From Desulfobacteraceae bacterium (GTDB lineage: Bacteria > Desulfobacterota > Desulfobacteria > Desulfobacterales > Desulfobacteraceae): a stretch of 64,000 bases of DNA. This document shows positions 45,774 through 54,501 of this stretch, one piece after another. The stretch spans positions 1-64,000 of the forward strand of contig JAAELK010000110.1 of the NCBI GenBank assembly GCA_024226935.1. Direction: 5' to 3'. Position numbers and translations under genes: made by a program. Position 1 is the stretch's first letter. Each line of letters starts with the position of its first letter. The notes under the pieces are model-generated. The model did no database searches and was not told the DNA's origin. It saw only the letters and a program-made list of their open reading frames with translations.

Positions 45774-47759
45774 TTAATAATCATAGCGTAATCCTGCATA
45801 GATATTTCTGCCGGGCATGGGATATCCTTGTACGTATTCATACTCACTGTCAAAAAGATTATTAATACCGGCATTCAAGGTTACCTGCCCCCCTTTTTTG
45901 CTTGAAAACAAAAGTTTGGATACACCCAGGTCTGCAACGGTAAAGGCTTTAAGTTTTACCCTCTGGTAGGACTTATTTTCATAATCCGTGACAGTTTTTT
46001 CCCCGGAATAGGCAAAATTCAACCGGACACTAAATCCTTTGAAATCGGAAAAGAGAATCCCGTAGGCCGCACTCAGGTTCGATGTTTCCAAGAGATCCTC
46101 TCCTGTCTCCTTGTCTTCATACCGGGTTAAATAGGTAAATCCCACAAAGGGACGAATTTCAAAACCCCATCCCAAATAATCACCTAAATCAAATCCCATC
46201 TCACCTTCAAACCCTGAAATTACTGCCCTGCCCAGATTATCCCAGGATTTATTCCCATTGGATTTGGTAACAGACTCTATTTTATCCTTAAAATCGGTAT
46301 AAAAATAAGTCAGGCCGCTGGAAAACGATCCCTTGTAAAACTCAAAACCGCCTTCATAGGTTTTGCTTGTTTCAGGCTGTAGGTCGGGGTTCCCCTCGTA
46401 AATTGTACCCCAGGAGCTGGTATAATCCGCCGCCATCTGGTCGGCACTGGGCATGACAAAGGCATGGGAATATCCTGCCTTGAGTTTTAAATTATCCGTC
46501 AAGAGAAAAGCGATTCCCACATTGGGGGTAAAGTTGGTGTCATCTTCTTTTTGACCGGCGGGCTTTATCACCTCTACCTCATAGGTGTCATAGCGCAATC
46601 CGGCGGATAGAACCAGGCGCTCATCAAAAATTTTTACCTTGCCCAACAGAAAACCAGCCATATTCTCATAGGATGATTCCTGGGGCTGCCAGGTGCCGTC
46701 AATTTTATAATTTATCCAATCAACGCCTGCGGTCATCTGGGCAATACCCCGGTTTGCCGTGACCTGGGCCTGGGCTCCCTTGGTTTTGGTTTCCTGCTGG
46801 GACAAAATACCATCACCCCACCCATCGGGATTACTGGCGGTGGGATCTGCCCAGGTATTTTTATCCTTTCCCTTAAAATATCTTGCTGACCACAAAAACC
46901 TTTTATCCACAGTTTTGCCGTCCAGAATAAGATCAAAGGACGAATTGGATTTATCGGTATAATCATCCAGATCATTGGAACTCAAATAACCGGGAGATCC
47001 TGCCCCATCCACATCAAATCCATTATAAATAAAACCGATCCGGTTGTTGGTCAAAAAAGTATACCCAAGATTCATGCTCAGGCTCTTTCTCATGTCAACG
47101 GCGGTATTTTCATATTCAACGCCATGGCCTGTGGTATAATCACCAATGGATCCCCCTGTGGCGGCTGAGGAAAAATCAAAACCATTAACCTCCCCTGAAA
47201 GCCCGGCACTGACCTCTTTTGACTTAAAACTACCCAGGGAGAACTCCCCGAACCCCTTAGTTTTACCCTCGCCACGCCGGGTGATCACATTTACCACTCC
47301 CCCCATGGCGGCGGACCCGTATTGAACAGAAGCAGGACCCCGGATAATCTCAATACGCTCCACATTTTTGGTCATGATTTTGGCCACATTACCGGTCCCG
47401 GCCCTGCGGCCATTGAGCAAAATCAATACATGGCCTTCCAGGTCATTTCCATGGGTTTCAGTTCTAAAACCTCTGATACCGATACTGGTAAGATCTCCTG
47501 GATATTGTTTAACACTGCCGATGCCTTTTTGCGCAAGAAGTTCACCTAAATTTAAAGCAGACAACTGCTTAATTTCCTGTTCATCTATCACTGTAACATT
47601 GGCGACAACAAACTTTTTTTCTTCTTCTACCCTTCCGGCGGTCACAACTATTTCATCCAAGGTGTTGGTAACCTGCTGATCAGAAGATTCCTGAGCAAAA
47701 CTTAAAATGGGCAGCATTAAGACCGAAGCGATAAGAAATGCAGATACTTTTTTAATCAT
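45774..47759 (-). CDS. btuB: TonB-dependent outer-membrane receptor, BtuB-like
   Basis: A 661-aa outer-membrane receptor. A signal peptide (KKVSAFLIASVLMLPILSFA) leads to a TonB-box-like segment (TLDEIVVTAGRVEEEK), a plug domain with RIEIIRGPASVQYGSAAMGGVVNVIT (~residues 130-155), and a 22-strand barrel ending in the aromatic LRYDY. GGAGAAAAG precedes the start. Regulation by the riboswitch at 47913-48077 makes a corrinoid the likely substrate. First gene of the five-gene minus-strand operon. Confidence 0.94.
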   Translation of the reverse strand: MIKKVSAFLIASVLMLPILSFAQESSDQQVTNTLDEIVVTAGRVEEEKKFVVANVTVIDEQEIKQLSALNLGELLAQKGIGSVKQYPGDLTSIGIRGFRTETHGNDLEGHVLILLNGRRAGTGNVAKIMTKNVERIEIIRGPASVQYGSAAMGGVVNVITRRGEGKTKGFGEFSLGSFKSKEVSAGLSGEVNGFDFSSAATGGSIGDYTTGHGVEYENTAVDMRKSLSMNLGYTFLTNNRIGFIYNGFDVDGAGSPGYLSSNDLDDYTDKSNSSFDLILDGKTVDKRFLWSARYFKGKDKNTWADPTASNPDGWGDGILSQQETKTKGAQAQVTANRGIAQMTAGVDWINYKIDGTWQPQESSYENMAGFLLGKVKIFDERLVLSAGLRYDTYEVEVIKPAGQKEDDTNFTPNVGIAFLLTDNLKLKAGYSHAFVMPSADQMAADYTSSWGTIYEGNPDLQPETSKTYEGGFEFYKGSFSSGLTYFYTDFKDKIESVTKSNGNKSWDNLGRAVISGFEGEMGFDLGDYLGWGFEIRPFVGFTYLTRYEDKETGEDLLETSNLSAAYGILFSDFKGFSVRLNFAYSGEKTVTDYENKSYQRVKLKAFTVADLGVSKLLFSSKKGGQVTLNAGINNLFDSEYEYVQGYPMPGRNIYAGLRYDY

Positions 47760-47802
47760 CTTTTCTCCCTTTTGATTTGCCTAAAAACGCCGGGAGATTC
47801 AC

Positions 47803-47842
47803 AAAAAAAAACCCGGACCATTATTTTGATAAATGATCTGGG
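47803..47842 (-). terminator. Intrinsic terminator, riboswitch expression platform
   Basis: On the minus strand, a GC-ended stem (47842-47812, CCC/GGG with two mismatches inside) is followed by a run of T (47811-47803). It sits between the aptamer and btuB, as the OFF structure would. Confidence 0.75.
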
Positions 47843-47912
47843 ATTCCCTGATTTTTCCGCAGATTTGATCTGTTTCTTCCTTACCACGGGAAGCAACAAT
47901 TTTAGAACACTC

Positions 47913-48077
47913 ATCCAGGCAGGTCTTCTGACTCTCGGGTCCTCCTAATTACTGCGTCTTCCCGGCTTTAATCAACCAGTGACTTAAAATTGCAGCTTTC
48001 GTCTCCGATTACAGCGGCGGGCCCGTCCCTGATTCTCACAGGAGTTCCCTATTCAGCCATTTATGGCACCTGAATTC
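47913..48077 (-). ncRNA. Cobalamin riboswitch upstream of the btuB operon
   Basis: On the minus strand the same aptamer core appears as in the plus-strand riboswitch: GGGAACTCCTGTGAGAATC, GGGACGGGCCCGCCGCTGTAA and GAGTCAGAAGACCTGCC, with a different variable arm. It controls the BtuB-like receptor, the unknown exported protein, the polyferredoxin, the double-cubane-like protein and its activator. Confidence 0.95.
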
Positions 48078-48083
48078 TACTCT

Positions 48084-48112
48084 TTATTCAAAACAACAAG
48101 AAAAATGTCAAG
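48084..48112 (-). promoter_or_regulatory. Promoter of the btuB operon
   Basis: On the minus strand TTGACA (48112-48107), a 17-nt spacer and AATAAA (48089-48084) lie just before the riboswitch. The -10 box is poor but the position is right. Confidence 0.5.
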
Positions 48113-48263
48113 TTTTTTTTTAATAAAAAACTGTACTCCCAATTGACAAAGACATTTTTTTATTTAATCCAGATTATCATCAGGAGCTAAATAGCCTGAT
48201 TTCAACTTTCCTCCAAGATCCGGCGACAAAAACATCAAAACGGTTCCTGGGATATAATGCAAC

Positions 48264-48407
48264 CCCGAAGACGATATGGCATCGGAACTTCACCTGTTTT
48301 TTGATTCATCCGCCGATATGAATGCCGGGCTGTATATTGCTTATGGAATCACCACTGGAATCGTAAATATGGTTGAAAAACTTTTTATAAAACATGGGGG
48401 CAAATAA
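48264..48407 (+). pseudogene. Duplicated 3' fragment of the DUF3786 gene
   Basis: These 144 bases match 30768-30911 (last 48 codons incl. stop) without gaps and with about seven differences. The reading frame is intact (PEDDMASELHLFF... to KHGGK stop), but there is no upstream part. Both the source gene and this fragment lie beside a cobalamin riboswitch. It marks a partial duplication or a recombination between the two loci. Confidence 0.85.
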
Positions 48408-48520
48408 TTGATATTATTTTATGAAATACTTATAATTTGCCCCGGAGACAGCCTATAAAACTATTTGTTCCGGAAAATTACTACCATGCTTTTTATATTC
48501 CTTGACATGGAGGAATTTTT

Positions 48521-48562
48521 ATGAAAAAGATAAAGCAATGGTTAAACCATTATAATTATTAG
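48521..48562 (+). CDS. Possible 13-aa small peptide upstream of the symporter
   Basis: ATG at 48521 has GGAGG 8 nt upstream and encodes MKKIKQWLNHYNY then TAG. The GGTTAAACCATTATAATTATT within it recurs near 29847. It could be a leader peptide, the intact start of an otherwise lost gene, or chance. The rest of the 48408-48717 gap holds no other gene. Confidence 0.3.
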   Translation: MKKIKQWLNHYNY

Positions 48563-48717
48563 GTATAAATTTTACAAAACAGCTCTGGAAGCTTAATTCA
48601 GGGCTATCGCTAACCGGAAAACATTCTGATGATCTGAATATTTTCCATCGTAAATAAGCTTATTGAAGGAGAAGTGCCTTTACTTGTTTTTAAATCATAG
48701 AACCGAAGGGAGATACA

Positions 48718-50193
48718 ATGATTCTAACCTACATCCAGTTCACCATTTATTTAATGCTCATGCTCGGTATCGGTTACTATTCGATGAAAAAAACAAAAAA
48801 CAACCAGGACTTTATCATTGGCGGAAGATCCCTTGGCCCCATCACAACAGCCATCAGTGCCGGAGCATCCGACATGAGCAGCTGGCTTCTTTTAGGATTA
48901 CCGGGAGCTGTCTTTGCCGGCGGTCTTGGTGAAGGTTTATGGATATCTCTGGGACTTATACTAGGAGCTTACATTAACTGGTTGGTCGTTGCCGGACGGT
49001 TAAGATCCCTTTCTGAAAAGCTTAACACGGTAACACTTCCAACTTTTTTTTCGGAAAGATTTGAGGACAAATCTGGCGTGCTCAAAATTGTATCCACAAT
49101 TGTGATCCTATTGTTTTTTACTCTCTATGTTGCCTCGGGCCTCAAAGGCGGGACACTGCTGTTCGCCCATACCTTCGGCGCCAGCGAATTTACTGCCCTG
49201 ACCATCACAACCTTTGTAGTAGTCTCCTATACATTTCTTGGTGGCTACATGGCCGTCTGCTGGACAGATCTTATCCAGGGATTGCTGATGTTATGTGCAT
49301 TGGCTTTCTGTTCGATCATGGGATACTTTGCCATCAGCGGATCGGGTGTAGATATTTCAGCGATCAATCCAAAAGCTTTTAAATATTCAACCAGCCTTTT
49401 AACCGGGGCCTCTCTCATGGCCTGGGGATTTGGTTATTTTGGCCAACCCCATATTCTTGCCCGTTTCATTGGAATAAGAAAAGTTTCCGATGTACCAAAG
49501 GCCAGACGGGTCGGGATGTCATGGATGGTCATATGCCTTATACTGTCAACATCCATAGGTTTGATTGGTATTGGTTTCAATGATATTTCACCCCTTGCAG
49601 GCGTTGCAGGACCCGATGGAAACAAGGAAAGAATTTTTCTGGCTCTTACCAACGCTGTATTTAATCCTATTTTCAGCGGATTCGTCCTGGCTGCTGTACT
49701 GGCAGCTGTAATGTCAACAGCCGACTCACAGCTTCTTGTTTTAACATCTTCTCTGACGGAAGATCTCCCGTTTTTCAACAAATTTGATGATCAAAAAAAA
49801 GCATGGATCAGTAGATTTGGAGTTGTGGGATTTGCACTGATTGCCTTTACAATTGCCTCCAATGATACAGGTTCCATCCTCTCCATGGTTGGCTATGCCT
49901 GGGGTGGATTTGGCGCTGCCTTCGGCCCATTAATTATCCTTTCCCTGTGCTGGAGAGGGACAACCAGACATGGTGCCCTTGCCGGGATGATCGTCGGTGC
50001 CATTTCAATTTATCTTGTAAAAAATTACTTCAATGTTGAAGGACAATATCTGTATGAATTGCTTCCAGGATTCATCCTGGCATTTATTTCAATTATTTGT
50101 GTCAGTTTAGTTACAGCCAAACCTTCCGATAAAGTTCTAAGCAAATTTGACGAAGCAAACCAGTCTCCAGCCGTTCATCTCGATATTAATTAA
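48718..50193 (+). CDS. putP: Sodium/proline symporter
   Basis: A 491-aa sodium:solute symporter (SSS family) with 12-13 membrane helices. GGRSLGPITTAISAGASDMSSW (~residues 36-57) and the sodium-binding ALMSTADSQLL-like VMSTADSQLLV (~residue 330) are characteristic of PutP. It imports proline (possibly other amino acids) with Na+. GGGAGA precedes the start and a hairpin terminator follows. A single-gene unit between the B12 region and the biotin operon. Confidence 0.92.
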   Translation: MILTYIQFTIYLMLMLGIGYYSMKKTKNNQDFIIGGRSLGPITTAISAGASDMSSWLLLGLPGAVFAGGLGEGLWISLGLILGAYINWLVVAGRLRSLSEKLNTVTLPTFFSERFEDKSGVLKIVSTIVILLFFTLYVASGLKGGTLLFAHTFGASEFTALTITTFVVVSYTFLGGYMAVCWTDLIQGLLMLCALAFCSIMGYFAISGSGVDISAINPKAFKYSTSLLTGASLMAWGFGYFGQPHILARFIGIRKVSDVPKARRVGMSWMVICLILSTSIGLIGIGFNDISPLAGVAGPDGNKERIFLALTNAVFNPIFSGFVLAAVLAAVMSTADSQLLVLTSSLTEDLPFFNKFDDQKKAWISRFGVVGFALIAFTIASNDTGSILSMVGYAWGGFGAAFGPLIILSLCWRGTTRHGALAGMIVGAISIYLVKNYFNVEGQYLYELLPGFILAFISIICVSLVTAKPSDKVLSKFDEANQSPAVHLDIN

Positions 50194-50215
50194 TTTTTAT
50201 TTAAAAAAACCTGAC

Positions 50216-50243
50216 CCCATTTTTTAATCCATTAAAAAATGGG
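50216..50243 (+). terminator. Hairpin terminator after the symporter
   Basis: CCCATTTTTTAAT (50216-50228) pairs perfectly with 50231-50243 (13 bp). The stem itself is AT-rich and is followed by ATTT, so it may work in both directions. Confidence 0.65.
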
Positions 50244-50289
50244 ATTTATCATCTCAATTGACTTGACACCTGGATCAATATTTACTATT

Positions 50290-50322
50290 TCGTTAACCTT
50301 TAAGCAGTTTAATAGTTAACAA
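50290..50322 (+). promoter_or_regulatory. BirA-type biotin operator upstream of bioA
   Basis: Two GTTAAC half-sites (50292-50297 and 50315-50320) lie in dyad orientation, with TT(C/T)GTTAAC(C/T) on both sides and 17 nt between the hexamers, the same spacing as between the GTAAAC/GTTTAC cores of BirA operators. It is about 20 nt before the bioA start, where BirA could block transcription when biotin is plentiful. Confidence 0.55.
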
Positions 50323-50341
50323 AAACAGGTGTGAATTTATA

Positions 50342-51604
50342 ATGACAGATCTACAATCGATGATGGCCTTTGATAAAAAGCATATCTGGCACCCCTATAC
50401 CTCCATGACTCATCCTTTAAAAACCTATGGTGTCAAATCGGCCCGGGGTGTCAAAATTGAACTGTGTGACGGCAAAAGTTTAATTGACGGGATGTCTTCC
50501 TGGTGGGCTGCCATACATGGATATAACCATCCCGATTTGAACAAGGCAGTACAAGATCAGCTTGAAAAAATGGCTCATATCATGTTCGGCGGGCTCACCC
50601 ATGAACCGGCTGTGGACCTTGCCCGACTCCTTTTAAAAATCACCCCCCCTGACCTGGAACATATATTTTTTTCAGATTCAGGTTCTGTAGCCGTTGAAGT
50701 AGCAATAAAAATGGCTTTTCAATATTGCCAGGCCAGGGGCAAACCCCAAAAAAACAGGTTAATCACGGTCAGATCAGGATATCATGGAGATACCTTCATG
50801 GCCATGTCGGTCTGCGATCCTGTCACCGGCATGCACTCAATGTTCAAGGATGTTCTCCTGGACCATTTTTTTGCCGATATGCCGGAAGGTGACTCCATTG
50901 AATCAATGGCCCGGACAATAAAAGAGCACCACACAAATGCCGCAGCAGTCATATTGGAGCCGGTTGTTCAGGGGGCCGGGGGCATGAAGTTTTATTCACC
51001 CCGATATTTAACAAAGCTTAAAAGCTTATATGAACAATATGATCTTTTGCTGATATTTGACGAAATCGCCACAGGCTTTGGCCGTACAGGCAAACTATTT
51101 GCCTGTGAACATGCCGGAATTTCACCGGATATCCTCTGCCTTGGAAAGGCATTAACAGGAGGGTATTTGACCCTTGCCGCCACCCTTGCAACCACGAAGG
51201 TTGCCCATACTATTTCCGAAAGTGAATCCGGTGTATTGATGCACGGACCCACCTTCATGGCAAATCCCCTGGCCTGCAGCACGGCCATTGCCAGTATTAA
51301 ACTGCTGTTATCCTATTCCCTGGAAAAAATGATCGGCCATATTGAACAAGGTCTTTCAAGGGGTTTGAATAAACTGAAAAAACTTGACTGTGTACAGGAT
51401 GTCAGGACCCTGGGCGCCATCGGTGTGGTTGAGATGAAAGCCCCGGTTGATGTCGAAAAAATTCAAGCGACATTTGTGGAGAAAGGGATCTGGATAAGAC
51501 CCTTTGGAAAACTGATCTATACGATGCCGCCATTTATTATCAATGATACAGACCTTGATAGTCTGACAGGAGGTATAACAAGAGCCATCCATGAACTATA
51601 TTAA
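50342..51604 (+). CDS. bioA: Adenosylmethionine-8-amino-7-oxononanoate aminotransferase
   Basis: A 420-aa class III aminotransferase. The BioA N-terminus HIWHPYTSM, the DGMSSWWAAIHGYNHP block and the PLP lysine in LCLGKALTGGYL (~residue 268), with DEIATGFGRTG before it, are diagnostic. It converts KAPA to DAPA using S-adenosylmethionine as amino donor. The 3' end overlaps bioF by 14 nt, so the genes are translationally linked. Confidence 0.95.
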   Translation: MTDLQSMMAFDKKHIWHPYTSMTHPLKTYGVKSARGVKIELCDGKSLIDGMSSWWAAIHGYNHPDLNKAVQDQLEKMAHIMFGGLTHEPAVDLARLLLKITPPDLEHIFFSDSGSVAVEVAIKMAFQYCQARGKPQKNRLITVRSGYHGDTFMAMSVCDPVTGMHSMFKDVLLDHFFADMPEGDSIESMARTIKEHHTNAAAVILEPVVQGAGGMKFYSPRYLTKLKSLYEQYDLLLIFDEIATGFGRTGKLFACEHAGISPDILCLGKALTGGYLTLAATLATTKVAHTISESESGVLMHGPTFMANPLACSTAIASIKLLLSYSLEKMIGHIEQGLSRGLNKLKKLDCVQDVRTLGAIGVVEMKAPVDVEKIQATFVEKGIWIRPFGKLIYTMPPFIINDTDLDSLTGGITRAIHELY

Positions 51605-52802
51605 TGATACTCCCCAGGCAAGCCTTTGTTTTACAAACCTATTCTCATATCTGAAGGATAAAAGTCTTTTCAGGACATTGAAACATATCACAAAAAGACA
51701 GGGTAAATACATCTGGCTTGATCATAAAAAATATCTGAATTTATCTTCCAATGATTATCTGGGACTTGCAACCCAGGAATCTTTGATTCAAAAATTTTAC
51801 GGGGGACTCAACAATGACAATTGCGTCGACCAATTCGGCCTTGGCTCATCATCCTCAAGATTATTGACCGGAAATTTCAATCTTTATACACAACTTGAAC
51901 AAGCCTTATGCAATGCCCACGACGCCCAGGCTGCCCTGGTACTCAACAGCGGCTACCATGCAAATATCGGCCTGATACCGGCATTGGCCGGAAAACCGGA
52001 CCTTATTATTTCCGATAGCTTAAACCACGCAAGCATTGTGGACGGGATCAGACTGTCCAGGGCCAGATGCATCATTTTTGAACATAATGATATGGAAGCT
52101 CTTAATAAAATTCTCCGGGATAACACAAACAAATATCAAAGCATTTTAATTGTTACCGAATCGGTTTTCAGCATGGACGGAGATCTGGCTGATATCAAAA
52201 CCCTGGTTGAATTAAAAAAAAAGCACAAGGCCCTTTTATACGTGGATGAGGCCCATTCAATAGGTGTTTTTGGATCAACGGGACTTGGCCTTTGCCACCA
52301 ACTTGATCTGGCTGACCAGATTGATGTTTTGCTGGTACCCATGGGAAAAGCTTTAGCATCCCATGGGGCGTATATTATCACTGATAATGGGATTAAAGAT
52401 GTTCTCATAAACAAGATGAGACCACTTTTATATTCAACGGCACTGCCTCCGGTGGCCATGAACTGGAACCTTTTTATTACAACCCGGATGGGACAATTTA
52501 CTGAAAAAAGAAAACAACTTGATACAACGGCCCGGTGGTTCAGATATCAACTAAAAAAACTTGGAATAAAACACACCGGAGAAAGTCATATTATTCCAAT
52601 TATCACCAAAAAAAACAACAGGGCGGTACAACTATCAAAACTTTTACAAGAAAAAGGATTTCTCGTTTTTCCCATCCGCCCCCCCACTGTCCCTAAGAAT
52701 CAATCTCGGATCAGAATCTCTTTAACATCGGACATAACCCCTGAAGACATCGCAGCTTTGCCGGATCTTATAAAATCAGTTCTGCAAAACCAAACCCTAT
52801 AA
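51591..52802 (+). CDS. bioF: 8-amino-7-oxononanoate synthase
   Basis: A 403-aa PLP-dependent alpha-oxoamine synthase. LSSNDYLGLA (~residue 50), the DEAHSIGVFGSTGLGLC block (~215) and the lysine in PMGKALASHGAY (~250) match BioF. It condenses pimeloyl-ACP/CoA with alanine. bioD follows 16 nt downstream. Confidence 0.93.
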   Translation: MNYINDTPQASLCFTNLFSYLKDKSLFRTLKHITKRQGKYIWLDHKKYLNLSSNDYLGLATQESLIQKFYGGLNNDNCVDQFGLGSSSSRLLTGNFNLYTQLEQALCNAHDAQAALVLNSGYHANIGLIPALAGKPDLIISDSLNHASIVDGIRLSRARCIIFEHNDMEALNKILRDNTNKYQSILIVTESVFSMDGDLADIKTLVELKKKHKALLYVDEAHSIGVFGSTGLGLCHQLDLADQIDVLLVPMGKALASHGAYIITDNGIKDVLINKMRPLLYSTALPPVAMNWNLFITTRMGQFTEKRKQLDTTARWFRYQLKKLGIKHTGESHIIPIITKKNNRAVQLSKLLQEKGFLVFPIRPPTVPKNQSRIRISLTSDITPEDIAALPDLIKSVLQNQTL

Positions 52803-52818
52803 AAAAAGGAAACTACAA

Positions 52819-53505
52819 TTGATCAAAGAATTATTCATAACGGGAATAGATACGAATATAGGAAAAAGCATCGCCACAGGTTTGATAGCTAAATTTTTAT
52901 ATCATCAGGATATCAACACCATCACCCAGAAAATGGTTCAAACAGGCTGTACCGGTATTTCCGAAGATATTTTGATCCACCGGAAAATAATGGGTGTGGA
53001 TCTATTCCCTGAAGACATGGACCACAGGACATGCCCATATCTTTTTAAGTATCCGGCTTCTCCCCATCTTGCAGCCACCATGGAAAAAAGAAAAATCGAT
53101 CCTGAAATCATACATCAACACACCATTGAACTTAAAAAAAAATTTGATCTTGTCCTCATGGAAGGGGCAGGCGGACTCCATGTCCCGCTGAACAGGCAGT
53201 CAAGCATAATCGATTACATTGACAAATATAAAATGCCGGTGGTTATGGTCAGCTCATCAAAACTTGGGAGTATCAACCACACCCTGCTCTCCCTTGATGC
53301 TCTGAAACAAAGAAATATAGATCTAAGAGGGGTGGTGTACAACACATATCCTGGATCAGACCCATATATAGCAGCAAATTCCATAAAAGTAATTGCAGAT
53401 TATCTATACCAGAATAAATTTGAGGCAAAAATAATTGAGGTTGGAACCATCGATACCGAAAAACCTCCCCTGATTGATTTTTCAAGTTTTTTTAAAATTA
53501 TTTGA
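52819..53505 (+). CDS. bioD: Dethiobiotin synthetase
   Basis: A 228-aa ATP-dependent carboxylase. The P-loop ITGIDTNIGKS (~residue 8) is a slight variant of the usual GTDTxVGKT; the EGAGGLHVPLN motif (~115) is intact. The start is TTG at 52819 with AGGA 8 nt upstream. bioB and a pimeloyl-ester gene are not in the window, so the pathway is completed elsewhere. Confidence 0.92.
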   Translation: MIKELFITGIDTNIGKSIATGLIAKFLYHQDINTITQKMVQTGCTGISEDILIHRKIMGVDLFPEDMDHRTCPYLFKYPASPHLAATMEKRKIDPEIIHQHTIELKKKFDLVLMEGAGGLHVPLNRQSSIIDYIDKYKMPVVMVSSSKLGSINHTLLSLDALKQRNIDLRGVVYNTYPGSDPYIAANSIKVIADYLYQNKFEAKIIEVGTIDTEKPPLIDFSSFFKII

Positions 53506-53640
53506 ATGGACTTAAAACCGGCAGATTTTCCCTTTACACCCATTCCAAAGCTTGCTAATGATTATCCATAAACCATCACAGAAAATAATCTGTTCCGGCT
53601 GTCCTACAAATACCAGCATTAAAAACGCAAAGGGGTATAA

Positions 53641-54486
53641 ATGAAACACCAGGAAGGATATTTAAAAAGCAATAAAGCAGATAATATTTATTATCAATGT
53701 TGGTTACCAGAAGATGAACCCAGGGCAATTTTTTTAGTTGTCCATGGATTAGCAGAGCATAGCGGACGATATATGAATCTTGTCAATCATTTTGTTCCGA
53801 AAGGATTTGCAGTTTATGGGATCGATCATATCGGACACGGCAAATCCGATGGACAAAGGGTCTATGTGGAACAATTCCAGGATTTCATAAAAACACTGAA
53901 GATATATTTTGATCATATCAAAACCCTGCAACCTGAAAAACCGATCTTTTTAATCGGGCACAGCATGGGCGGGTTGATCGCAGCTGCATACCTGCTGGAA
54001 TATCAAGATGAATTATCAGGGGCTGTTCTTTCGGGCCCGGGAATCAAAAAACCTGAGCATCTATCTTCGGCTACTATTCTTGCGGGAAAAATGCTTTCCA
54101 TCCTGATGCCCAAAACAGGCATCTCCCAGTTGAAGGCCGATGGCATAAGCCGTGACCTTTCTGTGGTGGAGGCCTATGTCAATGACCCTCTGGTTTATAA
54201 CGGAAAAATCACAGCCCGCCTTGCCACACAACTATTAAAAGCGATTGATCATGTAACCCAAAATGGTGCAAAAATACGATTACCCATACTGATTGCCCAG
54301 GGAAGTGCCGATACAATAGTTGATCCCGGTGGTGCCCAGTTCCTCTATGATCTGGTCAGCTCAGAAGATAAAACAATTAATATCTATGATGGATTTTACC
54401 ATGAAATTTTCAATGAACCGGAACATGATCGGGTATTAAATGATGTAAAACTATGGATAGAAAAACACCTTGAAAAAAATGACTGA
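53641..54486 (+). CDS. Alpha/beta hydrolase, monoacylglycerol-lipase/lysophospholipase type
   Basis: A 281-aa hydrolase with the monoglyceride-lipase signature: HGLAEHSGRY (oxyanion loop, ~residue 36), nucleophile GHSMGG (~105), the acid in IAQGSADTIVDP (~230) and the catalytic His in YHEIFNEPEHDR (~257). It has no signal peptide. It lies 135 nt after bioD on the same strand; a role as a pimeloyl-ester hydrolase (BioH-like) is conceivable but the sequence is closer to lipid hydrolases. Confidence 0.87.
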   Translation: MKHQEGYLKSNKADNIYYQCWLPEDEPRAIFLVVHGLAEHSGRYMNLVNHFVPKGFAVYGIDHIGHGKSDGQRVYVEQFQDFIKTLKIYFDHIKTLQPEKPIFLIGHSMGGLIAAAYLLEYQDELSGAVLSGPGIKKPEHLSSATILAGKMLSILMPKTGISQLKADGISRDLSVVEAYVNDPLVYNGKITARLATQLLKAIDHVTQNGAKIRLPILIAQGSADTIVDPGGAQFLYDLVSSEDKTINIYDGFYHEIFNEPEHDRVLNDVKLWIEKHLEKND

Positions 54487-54501
54487 CCACCAAGATACAC
54501 T

